Shown: one piece after another, positions 15,189 to 24,773 of the stretch | Layout of the letters: every line of letters starts with the position of its first letter | Numbering within the stretch: position 1 is the first letter of the stretch | DNA from: UTCHB3 sp008363265 | GTDB taxonomy: Bacteria; Bacteroidota; Ignavibacteria; Ignavibacteriales; Ignavibacteriaceae | Direction of reading: 5' to 3' | NCBI GenBank assembly: GCA_045863055.1 | Contig: BTUW01000015.1 | Span: 1-64,000 of the forward strand | DNA length: 64,000 bases | The notes under the pieces: generated by a model | The model's database searches: none | The model's input: the letters and a program-made list of their open reading frames with translations, nothing else | What the model was told of the DNA's origin: nothing | Program-made: the position numbers and the translations under genes

Positions 15189-16730
15189 CTACCTCAAATA
15201 TACCATCTTCCGCTGCATGCTGCTCATCCTCCCCCGGTCATCCAGTACCGTTAGCCGGTAGAGGTATATCCCTGAAGGGATATCCACAGGTTTGAAGACG
15301 GAATTGTATGAGCCTGCCGACATGGTTGAATCGATAAGAGTGGTCACTTCTTCGCCGGTCATGCTGAAGACGGAGAGCTTCGCGTGCGCCGCTTCGGGGA
15401 GGGTGAAGGTTATTGTGGTTGCGGGATTGAAAGGATTCGGGTAGTTCTGCATCAGAGTGAAGGCCGGCGGCACTTCCGTGACTGACTCAACGCCCGTAAG
15501 GTTGTTGAGTTCCGAGAGGCATGCCTGAAAGACGTCTTCCTCGACATTGTACCAGCCGCTGTAGTTGCCCGTGCCCCACTGCCCGCCGTTGGTCGCGAAA
15601 ACGATACCGAAACGGTTATCGAAGGAGAAATAGGCGTCGCTTATCAGTCCGTATGCTTCACCGGGGTGACCGTAAAGGGTTTGGTTGGGAAGGAGCTCCG
15701 GGGTTTTGGAAAGACCGTAGCTGTAACTGTTGAAGATGCCGTAGTAGTTGTTTCCGTTTGAGCCCGTGAAGGTCCAGTTCATCTGCCGTATGCGCGCCGC
15801 GGTGGTGTCGCTGAGTATCCGGGTGCCACCGTAAACACCATTGTTCATCAGCATGGTGAGTATTTTTGAAAGATCATTGGTCGAGATACGAAGGGCACCC
15901 TGCGGACCGAATATCACGCCGTTGGTTCCAATAACATAAGAGGAAAGATCGCGCGGTGGGGGTTTCACTCCGCCGAAGTTGTCGGTCTGCGCCACCCACT
16001 GTCCGCCGTTTTTTCTGTAGAGGACCGCCAGATTGTTGAATCCGGCGAGGTCCTGAATGTTAAAGCTCGCGTCGAGACCCAGCGGCATAAAAATGTTCTC
16101 CCTGCAGAAAACATCGAACCTCTTTCCCGAGATCTTTTCGATCAGTGTGCCGATCAGCCCGAAGTTGACGTTGGAGTACTGAAAATAGTCTGTGTTGGGT
16201 CGTTTCGAACTGCTCCACATATCGGAAGTGTAATAGGTGCCGCCGGGGAGGAGGAGCGCCCTGAGATCGGGCGGCGGATTCTGACTGAAAGTGCCTGAAA
16301 GAAAACCGTCGTACCCGCTGCCATCCCGCAGACTCGCGGTGTGTGAGACAACTTTTCGTGCTGTAACCACATCATTCGGGAAGTGGGGGCTGCGAAGGGT
16401 GTAGCCGAGGTAGTTTGAAATGTCGGCATCGAGATCGATCTGCCCGCGATCGTAGAGTTGCAAGAGCGCGATGGCTGTGATCATCTTTGAAATGGAGGCA
16501 ATGCGGTAAATTGTACTGTCGTTAACTGGGAGGTTACGGGCTACATCACGGATGCCGAAGCCACCCGAGTAAGAGATCCCCTCATTTTTGATGACCGTGA
16601 CCGACATTCCCAGCACCCCACGGTTACTTTTGATCGCTTCAAGTTTTGCCGTAAGCTGCTGGCTTTGGGGGTAGAGGGAAGCTGATAAAATTATTAAAAA
16701 AGCTGAAATGAACAACCGCGTCGCGAACAT
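15189..16730 (-). CDS. Secreted serine hydrolase (beta-lactamase class C/DD-peptidase fold) with T9SS domain
   Basis: The 513-residue protein has a signal peptide (1-22), then a class C beta-lactamase-like domain with the S79-I-S-K82 motif, a Tyr-x-Asn motif (YSN, in FQYSNVNFG) and GHPGEAYG in place of the KTG box, which is common in esterase/peptidase members of this fold. The last about 85 residues are a T9SS sorting domain (LMQNYPNPFNPATTITFTLP onward). It is likely a cell-surface or released esterase, D-aminopeptidase or amidase rather than a true beta-lactamase. It converges on hipT, with 4 bp between the stops. Confidence 0.88.
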   Translation of the reverse strand: MFATRLFISAFLIILSASLYPQSQQLTAKLEAIKSNRGVLGMSVTVIKNEGISYSGGFGIRDVARNLPVNDSTIYRIASISKMITAIALLQLYDRGQIDLDADISNYLGYTLRSPHFPNDVVTARKVVSHTASLRDGSGYDGFLSGTFSQNPPPDLRALLLPGGTYYTSDMWSSSKRPNTDYFQYSNVNFGLIGTLIEKISGKRFDVFCRENIFMPLGLDASFNIQDLAGFNNLAVLYRKNGGQWVAQTDNFGGVKPPPRDLSSYVIGTNGVIFGPQGALRISTNDLSKILTMLMNNGVYGGTRILSDTTAARIRQMNWTFTGSNGNNYYGIFNSYSYGLSKTPELLPNQTLYGHPGEAYGLISDAYFSFDNRFGIVFATNGGQWGTGNYSGWYNVEEDVFQACLSELNNLTGVESVTEVPPAFTLMQNYPNPFNPATTITFTLPEAAHAKLSVFSMTGEEVTTLIDSTMSAGSYNSVFKPVDIPSGIYLYRLTVLDDRGRMSSMQRKMVYLR

Positions 16731-16806
16731 GAAAAATCCATTATAGTTTCCGCCAAACTATTGAATTTCCTGTTTTCAGGCAAATCGCGACGCGGTTTTT
16801 ACCGCT

Positions 16807-17949
16807 CTATTTGAATTTTATTTTCAGGAGAATGATCTCGGAGTCACTGCCGAGCCTCACGGGCGGACCCCATACTCCGGCTCCGGCTGAAACATAATAC
16901 TGCGTGTTACCCCTCTTGTGATAACCCCAAGGCTGCTCATAAACCCGTTTCACGATGAAGTTGGCCGGGAAAAGCTGTCCGTTGTGAGTGTGTCCCGAAA
17001 GCTGGAGGTCAACTTTGGCCTGTTCCGCCTGCTCGAGGTGGTACGGCTGATGATCGAGAAGGATCACCGGGAGGTTCAGCGCGTGCACCCCTTCCATAAG
17101 TTCCGGGAGTGTTTTGCGTTGCCTTTTCGCGAAATTATTCACTGAAAGGTCTTCCCTTCCAACGACCACCAAAGCACTGTCGATCACGGCAACAGAATCA
17201 GCCAAGAGAGAGATACCCGAGTGCTGAATGAACCCCATGCTCTCTTTGTAACCGTTGATGAACTCATGGTTACCGTTGATGGTGATAACACCGAGGGGTG
17301 CCTTAAGCTCCTTCAGTTTCTTGTCGATCTCATGCCTTTCTAAGTGGTGTGCTTTATCATCGATAATGTCACCTCCCATCAGGATGAGGTCGGGGTTGAG
17401 GCCCGTAAGGATCCCGTGGATCTGTTCAGCTTTCGCGTAACCCGTGATAGGTGAAAAATGGGTATCGGAGAGGAAGGCCACATTCAGACTGTCGAGCTTG
17501 CTCCCCTTCTTGGGAAGTGTGATCTCGAGTGTTTTAACCTTGATATTCTCGGCATTATAGAACCCGTAACCCACGACCGCCAGCAGATAGAGCATCACCA
17601 CACCAAAGGCAGCGAGCTTGAAAGTGGCTACACTTCCAAAAATATTATAGGGGATGAACGGAAAAAACCGGTCGATCAAGCGAACTATATCGATCAGAAA
17701 AACCGCCATGAAGGCGTAGAGAAGTATCGCGAACCAGAGCGCGCCCCAGAAGTGGATCAGATCGTAGAGCCAGTTGTCCCAGTCGAACACCCTGACTATG
17801 ATATATCCGGAAGCCCCGAGCACAAACAGCGCCGAGAAAATAAATTTTGCGTAAAAAGGCGCCACCTCGATCGCCTGAAGTGCTCTCAGGTAGACATAAA
17901 GGTTGGCGGAGCCGTAAACAAGGAAGAAGATTATGAAAAAGATGGCCAT
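16807..17949 (-). CDS. Membrane-bound metallophosphoesterase
   Basis: The 380-residue protein has about four N-terminal membrane helices (residues 1-145) followed by a calcineurin-like phosphoesterase domain whose metal ligands are all visible: SDTHF, GGDIID, GNHEF, a His in LLDHQPYH and GHTHNGQ. It resembles YkuE/YaeI-type enzymes, some of which cleave lipid-linked pyrophosphates such as UDP-diacylglucosamine; the substrate here is not determined. Its upstream side (17950-17985) carries a gtggttagtggttagaggt repeat. It stands alone on this strand, 76 bp beyond the start of the serine hydrolase. Confidence 0.9.
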   Translation of the reverse strand: MAIFFIIFFLVYGSANLYVYLRALQAIEVAPFYAKFIFSALFVLGASGYIIVRVFDWDNWLYDLIHFWGALWFAILLYAFMAVFLIDIVRLIDRFFPFIPYNIFGSVATFKLAAFGVVMLYLLAVVGYGFYNAENIKVKTLEITLPKKGSKLDSLNVAFLSDTHFSPITGYAKAEQIHGILTGLNPDLILMGGDIIDDKAHHLERHEIDKKLKELKAPLGVITINGNHEFINGYKESMGFIQHSGISLLADSVAVIDSALVVVGREDLSVNNFAKRQRKTLPELMEGVHALNLPVILLDHQPYHLEQAEQAKVDLQLSGHTHNGQLFPANFIVKRVYEQPWGYHKRGNTQYYVSAGAGVWGPPVRLGSDSEIILLKIKFK

Positions 17950-18114
17950 TTTTTGTAGTGGTTAGTGGTTAGAGGTGAGTGGTTAATTCATTCCACGGAC
18001 CCCGTGCCGCATCTTTGGATCGCCGGCACATAATAAATACAATGTTGTAACACCGATCGGGTGGGGAATGTTCAATTCAGGCGGAAATGGTGCGCTTAAA
18101 CCGTATAAAACAGT

Positions 18115-18122
18115 TAAGTTTG
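18115..18122 (+). promoter_or_regulatory. Possible -7 box of the gmhA operon
   Basis: TAAGTTTG matches the TAnnTTTG box and lies 31 bp before the gmhA ATG. No convincing -33 TTG is seen at the expected distance, so this is tentative. Confidence 0.3.
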
Positions 18123-18152
18123 TAGATTGAAACAATTTAAAATTTGGAAGAA

Positions 18153-18749
18153 ATGATCAAGAAAGATTTCCTTGTAGCCTCGCTTAATGAGAGCGCCCAG
18201 ACAAAACTCGATATGATCGACGCGTGCGGCGAAGACATCCTCGCTGCTATAAACATGATGGTCTCATCGTTCAGAGCGGGGAAGAAGCTCCTCCTCTGCG
18301 GAAACGGCGGAAGTGCCGCCGATGCCCAGCACCTCGCTACCGAGTTCGTTATAAGGCTGAATCATGAACTCAGCCGGCCCGCGATCCCCGCGATCGCTCT
18401 TACAACCGACACTTCAAACCTCACCGCCGGCGGAAACGACATCGGTTTCGACAATGTCTTCGCCCGAAATGTCGAGGCACTCGGCGCGGAAGGCGATATC
18501 CTCTACGCGATCTCCACCTCCGGCAATTCACCGAATGTGGTTAAAGCCGTTGAAATGGCCCGTAAGAAGGGGATGAAAGTTATCGGCATGCTCGGCGGTC
18601 ACGGCGGAAAACTGAAACCGCTGGTTGATGTGGCGATCGTTATCCCTTCGGGAAACGTTCAGCGCATACAGGAAGGTCACATTACCGCGGGACACATAAT
18701 CTTTGAACTTACCGAACTTGAACTCTACTCTGACAAGATAAAAGGATAG
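18153..18749 (+). CDS. gmhA: Phosphoheptose isomerase (GmhA/DiaA-type SIS protein)
   Basis: A 198-residue single-SIS-domain protein. GmhA converts sedoheptulose 7-phosphate to D-glycero-D-manno-heptose 7-phosphate, the first step to lipopolysaccharide heptose. Diagnostic motifs are LLLCGNGGSAADAQHLATEFVIR, ALTTDTSNLTAGGNDIGFDNVFARNV, AISTSGNSPNV and the C-terminal QEGHITAGHIIFELTE with the catalytic Glu-His region. DiaA, a DnaA-binding paralogue, has the same fold, so that alternative cannot be excluded, but the NGGSAADAQH and GHI motifs favour the isomerase. I prefer ATG 18153; TTG 18144 would add three residues. The next gene begins two bases after its stop. Confidence 0.88.
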   Translation: MIKKDFLVASLNESAQTKLDMIDACGEDILAAINMMVSSFRAGKKLLLCGNGGSAADAQHLATEFVIRLNHELSRPAIPAIALTTDTSNLTAGGNDIGFDNVFARNVEALGAEGDILYAISTSGNSPNVVKAVEMARKKGMKVIGMLGGHGGKLKPLVDVAIVIPSGNVQRIQEGHITAGHIIFELTELELYSDKIKG

Positions 18750-18751
18750 AT

Positions 18752-20461
18752 GTGAAAACAGAATTACTGATAGTTGGCGGTGGTGCATCGGGCATCTGCG
18801 CCGGAATACAGGCAGCAAGGATGGGGATAAAAACCCTCGTGGTTGAAGAGTCACCGATGGCGGGCGGAATGTTCCTCGCCGCGGGTGTTACCGCGTTCGA
18901 CGGCAACAAATATGCAGTGGGCGGCGGCCTCTTCGGTGAGTTCCGCAAGAAACTCGAAGACCACTACGGCGGTCCCGAAAAAACCTTCACCGGCTGGATA
19001 AGCCTCACCTGCTTCGAACCCCATGTCGGCAAACAAGCCCTCGACGAGCTGATCGCCTCGGCGGGTGACAACCTCACCATCTGGTACAACACGAAACTCG
19101 TCTCCGTTATCAAAGACGCCAACAACATCAAAGGCGCGGTTGTAGAACGGCAGAACCCCGGAACCGCAGAACCCCGGAACTCCGGAGATACTGAAGTTCG
19201 GAGTCTCGGAAGTTCAGAGGTTCTTATTAACGCCGAAATCACCATCGAAGCCACCGAATACGGTGATTTACTCTACAAAGCGGGCCTGCCGTTCAGGTTC
19301 GGCCGCGAGTCAACCTTCGAGTCAGGCGAACCTTCTGCCCCTCACGATCCCGATGAGATAGTTCAGGACCTCACTTTCTGCGCCATTCTGAAAAAGGACC
19401 CCGACAACATTAAAATTGTACCCCCTTCAGAGAACTACGATCCCGAAAGGTTCGTTAACTCGACCGCGGTGCACGCCAATTCAAAAGATGAAAAGTATCT
19501 GAACCACAAGCTGCACGATTGGGATAGCTTCATCTCCTATGCCGCGCTTCCGGGTAACAAGTACCTCCTCAACTGGCCGTTCAGGTCGAACGACTATCCG
19601 ACCACCCGCGAGATCTACGACGATTTTGTAAAAAGAGAATGGCACCTCGAGAAAGCCAAGGAACTCACCCGCGACTACATCCACTACATGCAGACGAAGC
19701 TCGGTCACCCCGAGTGGGGCCTCGATGAAACAGCGTACGACACCCCCGACCACTTCCCGCCAATTCCTTATGTTCGCGAGAGCAGACGCGGAATAGGCAA
19801 TTTTTACATGCGTGAGTGGGATGTTGTACCCGATGAGTACACCCTAAGGCCGCCGCTCCTCAGCGACTCGATCGCCGTGGGCGACTACTTCCTCGATCAC
19901 CATCACAGCCACATGTTTCATGAGCCCGAAGAGCGCCTCCACGAGGAACTGCCGGCCAACGCGCCGTTCCAGATCCCTATGGACTGTCTCATTCCCGCCG
20001 GGGTTAACGGCCTTCTTCTCGCTGAAAAATCGATCTCCGTTTCACACATCGTGAACGGTTGCACGAGGCTTCAGCCCGTGGTTATGCTGATCGGTCAGGC
20101 CGCGGGAGCGCTCGCCGCCGTGGCAATAAAGAAAGGAAGAAGACCGGCTGATATCCCCGTTGAGGATGTTCAGGATGTCCTCCTCAATGCCGGCTGCCAG
20201 CTTTTTCCCTATAAAGACCTCTGGAACACCAATCCACGGTTCACGAAGATCCAGGAGCTCGCTCTCGCGGGATTCTTCGTGGTTAAAGAAGATTTCACCT
20301 TCGAAGGCGATGAGCCGGTAACCAGACCGGAGATCGAGGCCTACCTCGAGGCCTTCGAAATGGATGAAGATGAATACAACGAAATAGTCGATGCACATGA
20401 AGGGAAAACCCGCTATGAGTTCTTCGACACATTATACGACCTATACAAATCCGGATACTGA
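18752..20461 (+). CDS. FAD-dependent oxidoreductase (FAD_oxidored family)
   Basis: The 569-residue flavoprotein opens with a dinucleotide-binding motif LIVGGGASGICAGIQAARMG (about 5-24) and has the family's EATEYGDLLYKAGLPFRFGRES block, a second FAD contact (LLLAEKSISVSHIVNGCTRLQPVVMLIGQAAGALAA) and a C-terminal regulatory-like tail. Such xanthan-lyase-type oxidoreductases are often found with polysaccharide or cell-envelope genes; the substrate is unknown. GTG 18752 follows aaagga and is coupled to gmhA. Residues about 132-157 (VERQNPGTAEPRNSG...SSEV) are encoded by a low-complexity inverted repeat that looks like an in-frame insertion. Confidence 0.85.
   Translation: MKTELLIVGGGASGICAGIQAARMGIKTLVVEESPMAGGMFLAAGVTAFDGNKYAVGGGLFGEFRKKLEDHYGGPEKTFTGWISLTCFEPHVGKQALDELIASAGDNLTIWYNTKLVSVIKDANNIKGAVVERQNPGTAEPRNSGDTEVRSLGSSEVLINAEITIEATEYGDLLYKAGLPFRFGRESTFESGEPSAPHDPDEIVQDLTFCAILKKDPDNIKIVPPSENYDPERFVNSTAVHANSKDEKYLNHKLHDWDSFISYAALPGNKYLLNWPFRSNDYPTTREIYDDFVKREWHLEKAKELTRDYIHYMQTKLGHPEWGLDETAYDTPDHFPPIPYVRESRRGIGNFYMREWDVVPDEYTLRPPLLSDSIAVGDYFLDHHHSHMFHEPEERLHEELPANAPFQIPMDCLIPAGVNGLLLAEKSISVSHIVNGCTRLQPVVMLIGQAAGALAAVAIKKGRRPADIPVEDVQDVLLNAGCQLFPYKDLWNTNPRFTKIQELALAGFFVVKEDFTFEGDEPVTRPEIEAYLEAFEMDEDEYNEIVDAHEGKTRYEFFDTLYDLYKSGY
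19147..19222. repeat. Low-complexity inverted repeat inserted in frame in the FAD oxidoreductase
   Basis: Two direct copies of cagaaccccggaac are followed by an imperfect inverted partner (gttcggagtctcggaagttc, then agaggttc). The composition is unlike the flanking coding sequence, and the protein keeps its frame across it. Confidence 0.7.
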
Positions 20462-22428
20462 TGCTAAAGCAGTTTATTGTACTGTTGCTTCTTTCCGTCT
20501 CGCTGTTCGCTCAGGCCGTCCCCGACGACTACTTCGAGCGCAACGGCGAAGTCTATTTCAGATTCCGCGTTTTCAGCAAAAACGAGCTTTCTGAACTAAC
20601 AAAGATCATTTCGATCGACAAGTATGACGGTAAATTCGTTACCGCGTATGCAAACAAAAATGAATTCAGAAAATTTGAGAAATATGGTTACATGGTTGAA
20701 GTGCTGCCCCCTCCGGGTGACGTACCCGTTGAGATGGGCAACCCGCGCGACACCGGAGCGTGGGATGTATATCCGAGCTACGAAACATATGTTCAGATGT
20801 TGAACGATCTTGTGCTCGACTACCCCAATCTCTGCCGCCTGGTTGACGCCGGCACAACACCACAGGGCCGCAAGATACTCTTCCTGGTGATCTCCGACAA
20901 TGTGAATACCCGCGAGCCCGAGCCCCGCTTCATGCACTCATCTTCGATGCACGGGGATGAGACCGCCGCGTATGTAAACATGATCAGATTTGCCGATTAT
21001 CTTCTGGCCAACTACAACATCGATCCCCTCGTAACCCGCATCGTTAACGAACTTGAGGTGTGGATCAACCCCCTCGCCAACCCCGACGGCACTTACCGCT
21101 CGGGTAATGCCACGGTAACAGGCGCGAGAAGAGGAAACGCCAACAATATCGACCTGAACCGCAACTTCCCCGATCCCGTGATGGGGGACCACCCTGACGG
21201 TTACGCATGGCAGGCCGAGACCCAGATCATGATGAACCTTGGGACACAGCACTACTTCAACATGTCGGCCAACTATCACGGCGGTGCCGAAGTGGTCAAC
21301 TACCCTTGGGACAGCCGTTACGCCCGTCACGCTGATGACAACTGGTGGATCAACATCTCCCGCAGATACGCCGATACAGTACACTTCTACTGCAACAACA
21401 ACGGCTACCTGAACGATCTGAACAACGGCATCACCAACGGGTGGGACTGGTACACCGTTTACGGTGGCAGGCAGGACTGGTTCACATACTTCCGTTACGG
21501 ACGCGAACTTACAGTAGAACTTTCCTCCACCAAACTTGTGCCGGCATCCTACATGCCCACGATCTGGAACTACAACCGCGCCGCGTGGCTGAACCTGACA
21601 GCCGAACTTCTGACGGGCTTCCAGGGTGTCATTAAAGACCCCTACGGCAATCCGGTCAAGGCGCAGGTCACGATCCCCAGCCATGATAATGAGCATACTG
21701 AAGTCTATTCCGATTCCGCTACCGGTGTTTACGCCCGCATGCTCTACCCTGGGAATTACATTATCTCATTCTCAAACCCGGACTATTTTACCGAGACCTT
21801 TTACAATGTGAACCTTCCCGCGGGACAGAAAGTCACCATCGATCTCATAATGTATCCTCTCGGCTGGGTGCCCGTTGAGCTTACCTCCTTCACCTCGGAG
21901 GTGGTGCCGGGGGGTGTAAAGCTCTTCTGGAGCACAGGTACCGAGACCAACAACCTCGGCTTCGATGTTGAGATCTCAACCGACGGAAGCAACTTCACTT
22001 CGGTTGCCACTGTTGAAGGCGCCGGTACCACCACTTCACCCACAAGGTATGAAAACTTTGTACCCCTTAACACGGCCGGTACTTACTTTTTCCGCCTGAA
22101 GCAGAATGACCTCGACGGCACTTCAACTTACAGCAAAGTGATACAGGCAGAGTACGGCGTGGTGAAGAATTTCACTCTCGAGCAGAACTACCCGAATCCT
22201 TTCAATTCATCGACCGTGCTGAACTTTTCGCTCCCCGCCACTTCCTCTGTAAACCTTTCGGTTTACTCCATAATGGGTGAGGAGATCGAGAGAAGGGAAC
22301 TTGGTCAGATGGAAGCGGGAGATCACAACTACAGATTCGAAGCCTCCGGTCTAACCAGCGGAAACTATATATTCAGACTGAACGCGGGCTCATTCACCGC
22401 GTCACGAAAATTCACATACCTGAAATAA
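20461..22428 (+). CDS. Secreted zinc carboxypeptidase (M14 family) with T9SS domain
   Basis: The 655-residue protein has a signal peptide (1-18), an N-terminal prodomain-like region, then an M14 carboxypeptidase domain with zinc ligands H164-x2-E167 (MHGDE) and H273 (NYHGG), the substrate-binding LNRNFPDP block and the catalytic E353 (ELTVELSS). A carboxypeptidase-regulatory-like domain (GVIKDPYGNPVKAQVTI), a fibronectin-like domain (PVELTSFTSEVVPGGVKLFW) and a T9SS sorting domain (LEQNYPNPFNSSTVLNFSLP) follow. It probably trims C-terminal residues from peptides outside the cell. Its ATG overlaps the previous stop in a TGATG junction, and an S46 peptidase gene follows 21 bp later, suggesting joint peptide degradation. 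Confidence 0.93.
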   Translation: MLKQFIVLLLLSVSLFAQAVPDDYFERNGEVYFRFRVFSKNELSELTKIISIDKYDGKFVTAYANKNEFRKFEKYGYMVEVLPPPGDVPVEMGNPRDTGAWDVYPSYETYVQMLNDLVLDYPNLCRLVDAGTTPQGRKILFLVISDNVNTREPEPRFMHSSSMHGDETAAYVNMIRFADYLLANYNIDPLVTRIVNELEVWINPLANPDGTYRSGNATVTGARRGNANNIDLNRNFPDPVMGDHPDGYAWQAETQIMMNLGTQHYFNMSANYHGGAEVVNYPWDSRYARHADDNWWINISRRYADTVHFYCNNNGYLNDLNNGITNGWDWYTVYGGRQDWFTYFRYGRELTVELSSTKLVPASYMPTIWNYNRAAWLNLTAELLTGFQGVIKDPYGNPVKAQVTIPSHDNEHTEVYSDSATGVYARMLYPGNYIISFSNPDYFTETFYNVNLPAGQKVTIDLIMYPLGWVPVELTSFTSEVVPGGVKLFWSTGTETNNLGFDVEISTDGSNFTSVATVEGAGTTTSPTRYENFVPLNTAGTYFFRLKQNDLDGTSTYSKVIQAEYGVVKNFTLEQNYPNPFNSSTVLNFSLPATSSVNLSVYSIMGEEIERRELGQMEAGDHNYRFEASGLTSGNYIFRLNAGSFTASRKFTYLK

Positions 22429-22449
22429 TTCTCCAGGAGAACCGATACG

Positions 22450-24549
22450 ATGTTTAAGCAGCTGCTTTTCTTACTGTTTGTCACCACCTCCCTTTTCGCG
22501 CAGTACGCGGGGATCGACCTCGATACCGTAAAAGCCGGCAAATGGGACATGGGAAAGATGTGGACCTTTGAAAAACCACCCGTTGATTACTTCGCGGAGA
22601 CATATAATTTCCGTCCCTCTGAAGAGTGGTTCACAAAAGTGAGAAAAGCAGCTCTCCGCTTCGGTGGCGGGTGCTCGGCATCGTTCATCTCCGAAGACGG
22701 ACTGATAATGACCAACCATCACTGCGCCCGCAACATCGTTTACAAGGGCCAGAAAGATGGTGAAGACTTCCTCCGCGACGGTTTTTATGCCGGAAGTGAC
22801 GCAAACGAGCGACGGATCCCCGATCTTTTCGTCGAACAGCTCGTGTACATCGAAGACATTACCGACAAACTGAACGACGCCCTCCTCACCGCTAAAACCG
22901 GTGAGGAGAAGATCGAAATTAAGAAGGCAAAGTCGGAAGAACTGATCCGCGAAGCTGAAGAGAAGAACCCCGGGCTCGAGTTCCAGGTGGTCCCCCTCTA
23001 CAACGGCGGAAGAAACTCACTCTACGGTTATAAAAAATACAATGATGTGCGGCTTGTCTTTGCCCCCGACCTCAGAACTGCCAAACTCGGTGGTGACTAC
23101 GACAACTTCACTTTCCCCCGTTACGGGCTCGACTGCATGTTCTTCCGCGCTTACGAAGACGGCAAACCTGTAAAAACCGATGACTGGTTCGCGTGGAGCG
23201 AAAAAGGTGTCGAGGAAGGTGAGGCTACATTCGTTATCGGTAACCCCGGCAGCACTTCGAGGATCAACACGATCGCGCAGATGGAGTTCGAACGCGACTA
23301 CCTCAATCTCCCCGTGGTTGAGTGGCTGAGTGAACTCTACAAGATCATCGAAGATCAGGTTCTCAACGGCAACACGGAGAATTACAAACTTATAGCCGAA
23401 CTCTACTCGATCGGCAACGGACTCAAGGTTTACGACGGCATCTACAAAGGCCTCCAAGACCAGTACCTCCTCGCCCGCAAGAAGGATTTCGAAAAGAAAT
23501 TCAAAGCTGCCGTTATGGCCGATCCCGCGCTTAAAACAAAGTATGGTCACATTTGGGATGAGGTAGCCGAGGGGCGTGAGAAACTGAAACCGATCGCCCG
23601 CGAGCTTTTCGGGTATAACTTCAACCGCCGTTATTCACCCGAACTGATGCGCGTTGCTTCAACTCTCGTCACCATCGCCGAGACAAAGAAGCAGTCACCC
23701 GATAAATACTCCGAAGCAAAACTTGACTCGATCGCGGCGACCTTCTTCCCCGCCTCTTTGGACAAAGAGACTCAGAAAAGATATCTTCAGGTTCAGGTGA
23801 ACCTTATCATCCGCAATCTTGGCAGCAACAAAGAACTCATGGATATGATGTTCGGCAGCAAAACGGGCAAGGAAGCACTTGAGCACCTCCTCACCAACAC
23901 GAAGCTGACCGACAAGGCATACCGCGAGGGACTCCTCCGCGGAAGTGCCGATGATGTACTTAAGTCGGACGACCCCCTGATCAAATTCATCCTCACGGCA
24001 AAGAAGAAATTGATGGAGTACGGCAAGATCAACAAGGAAGTGCTTGCCCGCGACCAGGTGAACAACGCCATGCTCGGCGAAGCCCTCTTCAAAGTTTATG
24101 GTGAGTCGATCCCACCCGACGCAACCTTCACCCTCCGCATAAACGACGGTGTGGTGAAAGGTTACAACTACAACGGCACCACCGCCCCTGTAAAAACAAC
24201 CTTTTATGGTGTGCTCGACCGATACCACTCATTCAACAAGCGGTTCCCCTTCAACCTTCCGAAGATCTGGGAGAACCTGCCGAAAGAGTTCGATCTTTCA
24301 ACACCGCTTAACTTCATCACAACCAACGATATCATCGGCGGCAATTCCGGCAGTCCCATGATCAACAAGGAAGGCAAGATCGTCGGTCTCGTCTTCGACG
24401 GCAACATCGAGTCGCTCACCGCCGACTTCATCTACACCGACGAAGCCAACCGCGCCATCGCCGTCCACTCCCAAGGCATGATCGAAGCCATCTCCGATCT
24501 CTACGGTGCCAAAGCGCTGGCTCAGGAGATTTTGAAGGGGAAGAGGTGA
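22450..24549 (+). CDS. S46-family dipeptidyl-peptidase (DPP7/DPP11 type)
   Basis: The 699-residue protein has a signal peptide (about 1-18), a trypsin-like catalytic His in TNHHC (90-91), a charge-relay Asp in GDYDNFTFPRYG, and the nucleophile Ser633 in GGNSGSPM. These S46 enzymes remove dipeptides from the N-terminus of oligopeptides in the periplasm of asaccharolytic Bacteroidota. The residue before N in FDGNIES is Gly, as in DPP7 (hydrophobic P1), rather than the Arg of DPP11 (acidic P1); this specificity call is an inference. The gene shares an apparent operon with the M14 peptidase. The last about 30 codons are duplicated at 26390-26477. Confidence 0.93.
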   Translation: MFKQLLFLLFVTTSLFAQYAGIDLDTVKAGKWDMGKMWTFEKPPVDYFAETYNFRPSEEWFTKVRKAALRFGGGCSASFISEDGLIMTNHHCARNIVYKGQKDGEDFLRDGFYAGSDANERRIPDLFVEQLVYIEDITDKLNDALLTAKTGEEKIEIKKAKSEELIREAEEKNPGLEFQVVPLYNGGRNSLYGYKKYNDVRLVFAPDLRTAKLGGDYDNFTFPRYGLDCMFFRAYEDGKPVKTDDWFAWSEKGVEEGEATFVIGNPGSTSRINTIAQMEFERDYLNLPVVEWLSELYKIIEDQVLNGNTENYKLIAELYSIGNGLKVYDGIYKGLQDQYLLARKKDFEKKFKAAVMADPALKTKYGHIWDEVAEGREKLKPIARELFGYNFNRRYSPELMRVASTLVTIAETKKQSPDKYSEAKLDSIAATFFPASLDKETQKRYLQVQVNLIIRNLGSNKELMDMMFGSKTGKEALEHLLTNTKLTDKAYREGLLRGSADDVLKSDDPLIKFILTAKKKLMEYGKINKEVLARDQVNNAMLGEALFKVYGESIPPDATFTLRINDGVVKGYNYNGTTAPVKTTFYGVLDRYHSFNKRFPFNLPKIWENLPKEFDLSTPLNFITTNDIIGGNSGSPMINKEGKIVGLVFDGNIESLTADFIYTDEANRAIAVHSQGMIEAISDLYGAKALAQEILKGKR

Positions 24550-24550
24550 C

Positions 24551-24593
24551 CCTTTTAAATGTGAAATGTGAAATGTGAAATGTTATTTGGCGG
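24551..24593. repeat. aaatgtg tandem repeat after the S46 gene
   Basis: Three copies of aaatgtg are followed by aaatgttatt. The same string recurs after the ATP-grasp-like gene at 38004-38036. Confidence 0.7.
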
Positions 24594-24644
24594 GGGTGTT
24601 TTTAAGGTGGGGGTGAACCACTAAAGGGGGAATAGAAAGAGTTT

Positions 24645-24682
24645 AACCCCGGCTGGAGAGAGATTTCCGGCCGGGGGTTTTT
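24645..24682 (+). terminator. Rho-independent terminator after the peptidase operon
   Basis: Stem ccccggctgg (24647-24656) with ccggccgggg (24667-24676), one wobble pair, loop of ten bases, then a run of five T. It closes the gmhA-to-S46 gene group. Confidence 0.85.
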
Positions 24683-24773
24683 AGTATGAATTTCCCGGAT
24701 CAGTAGAAATTTGGTTCGTGCAACTATTTAAGGTAAAATTCTGATATTTGCATATCACTTTTGAAACTTTGAA

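Noticed and set aside
20938..21696. Minus-strand 252-codon open frame
   Set aside because: Antisense to the M14 carboxypeptidase domain; Val-rich composition is a by-product of codon bias on the other strand.
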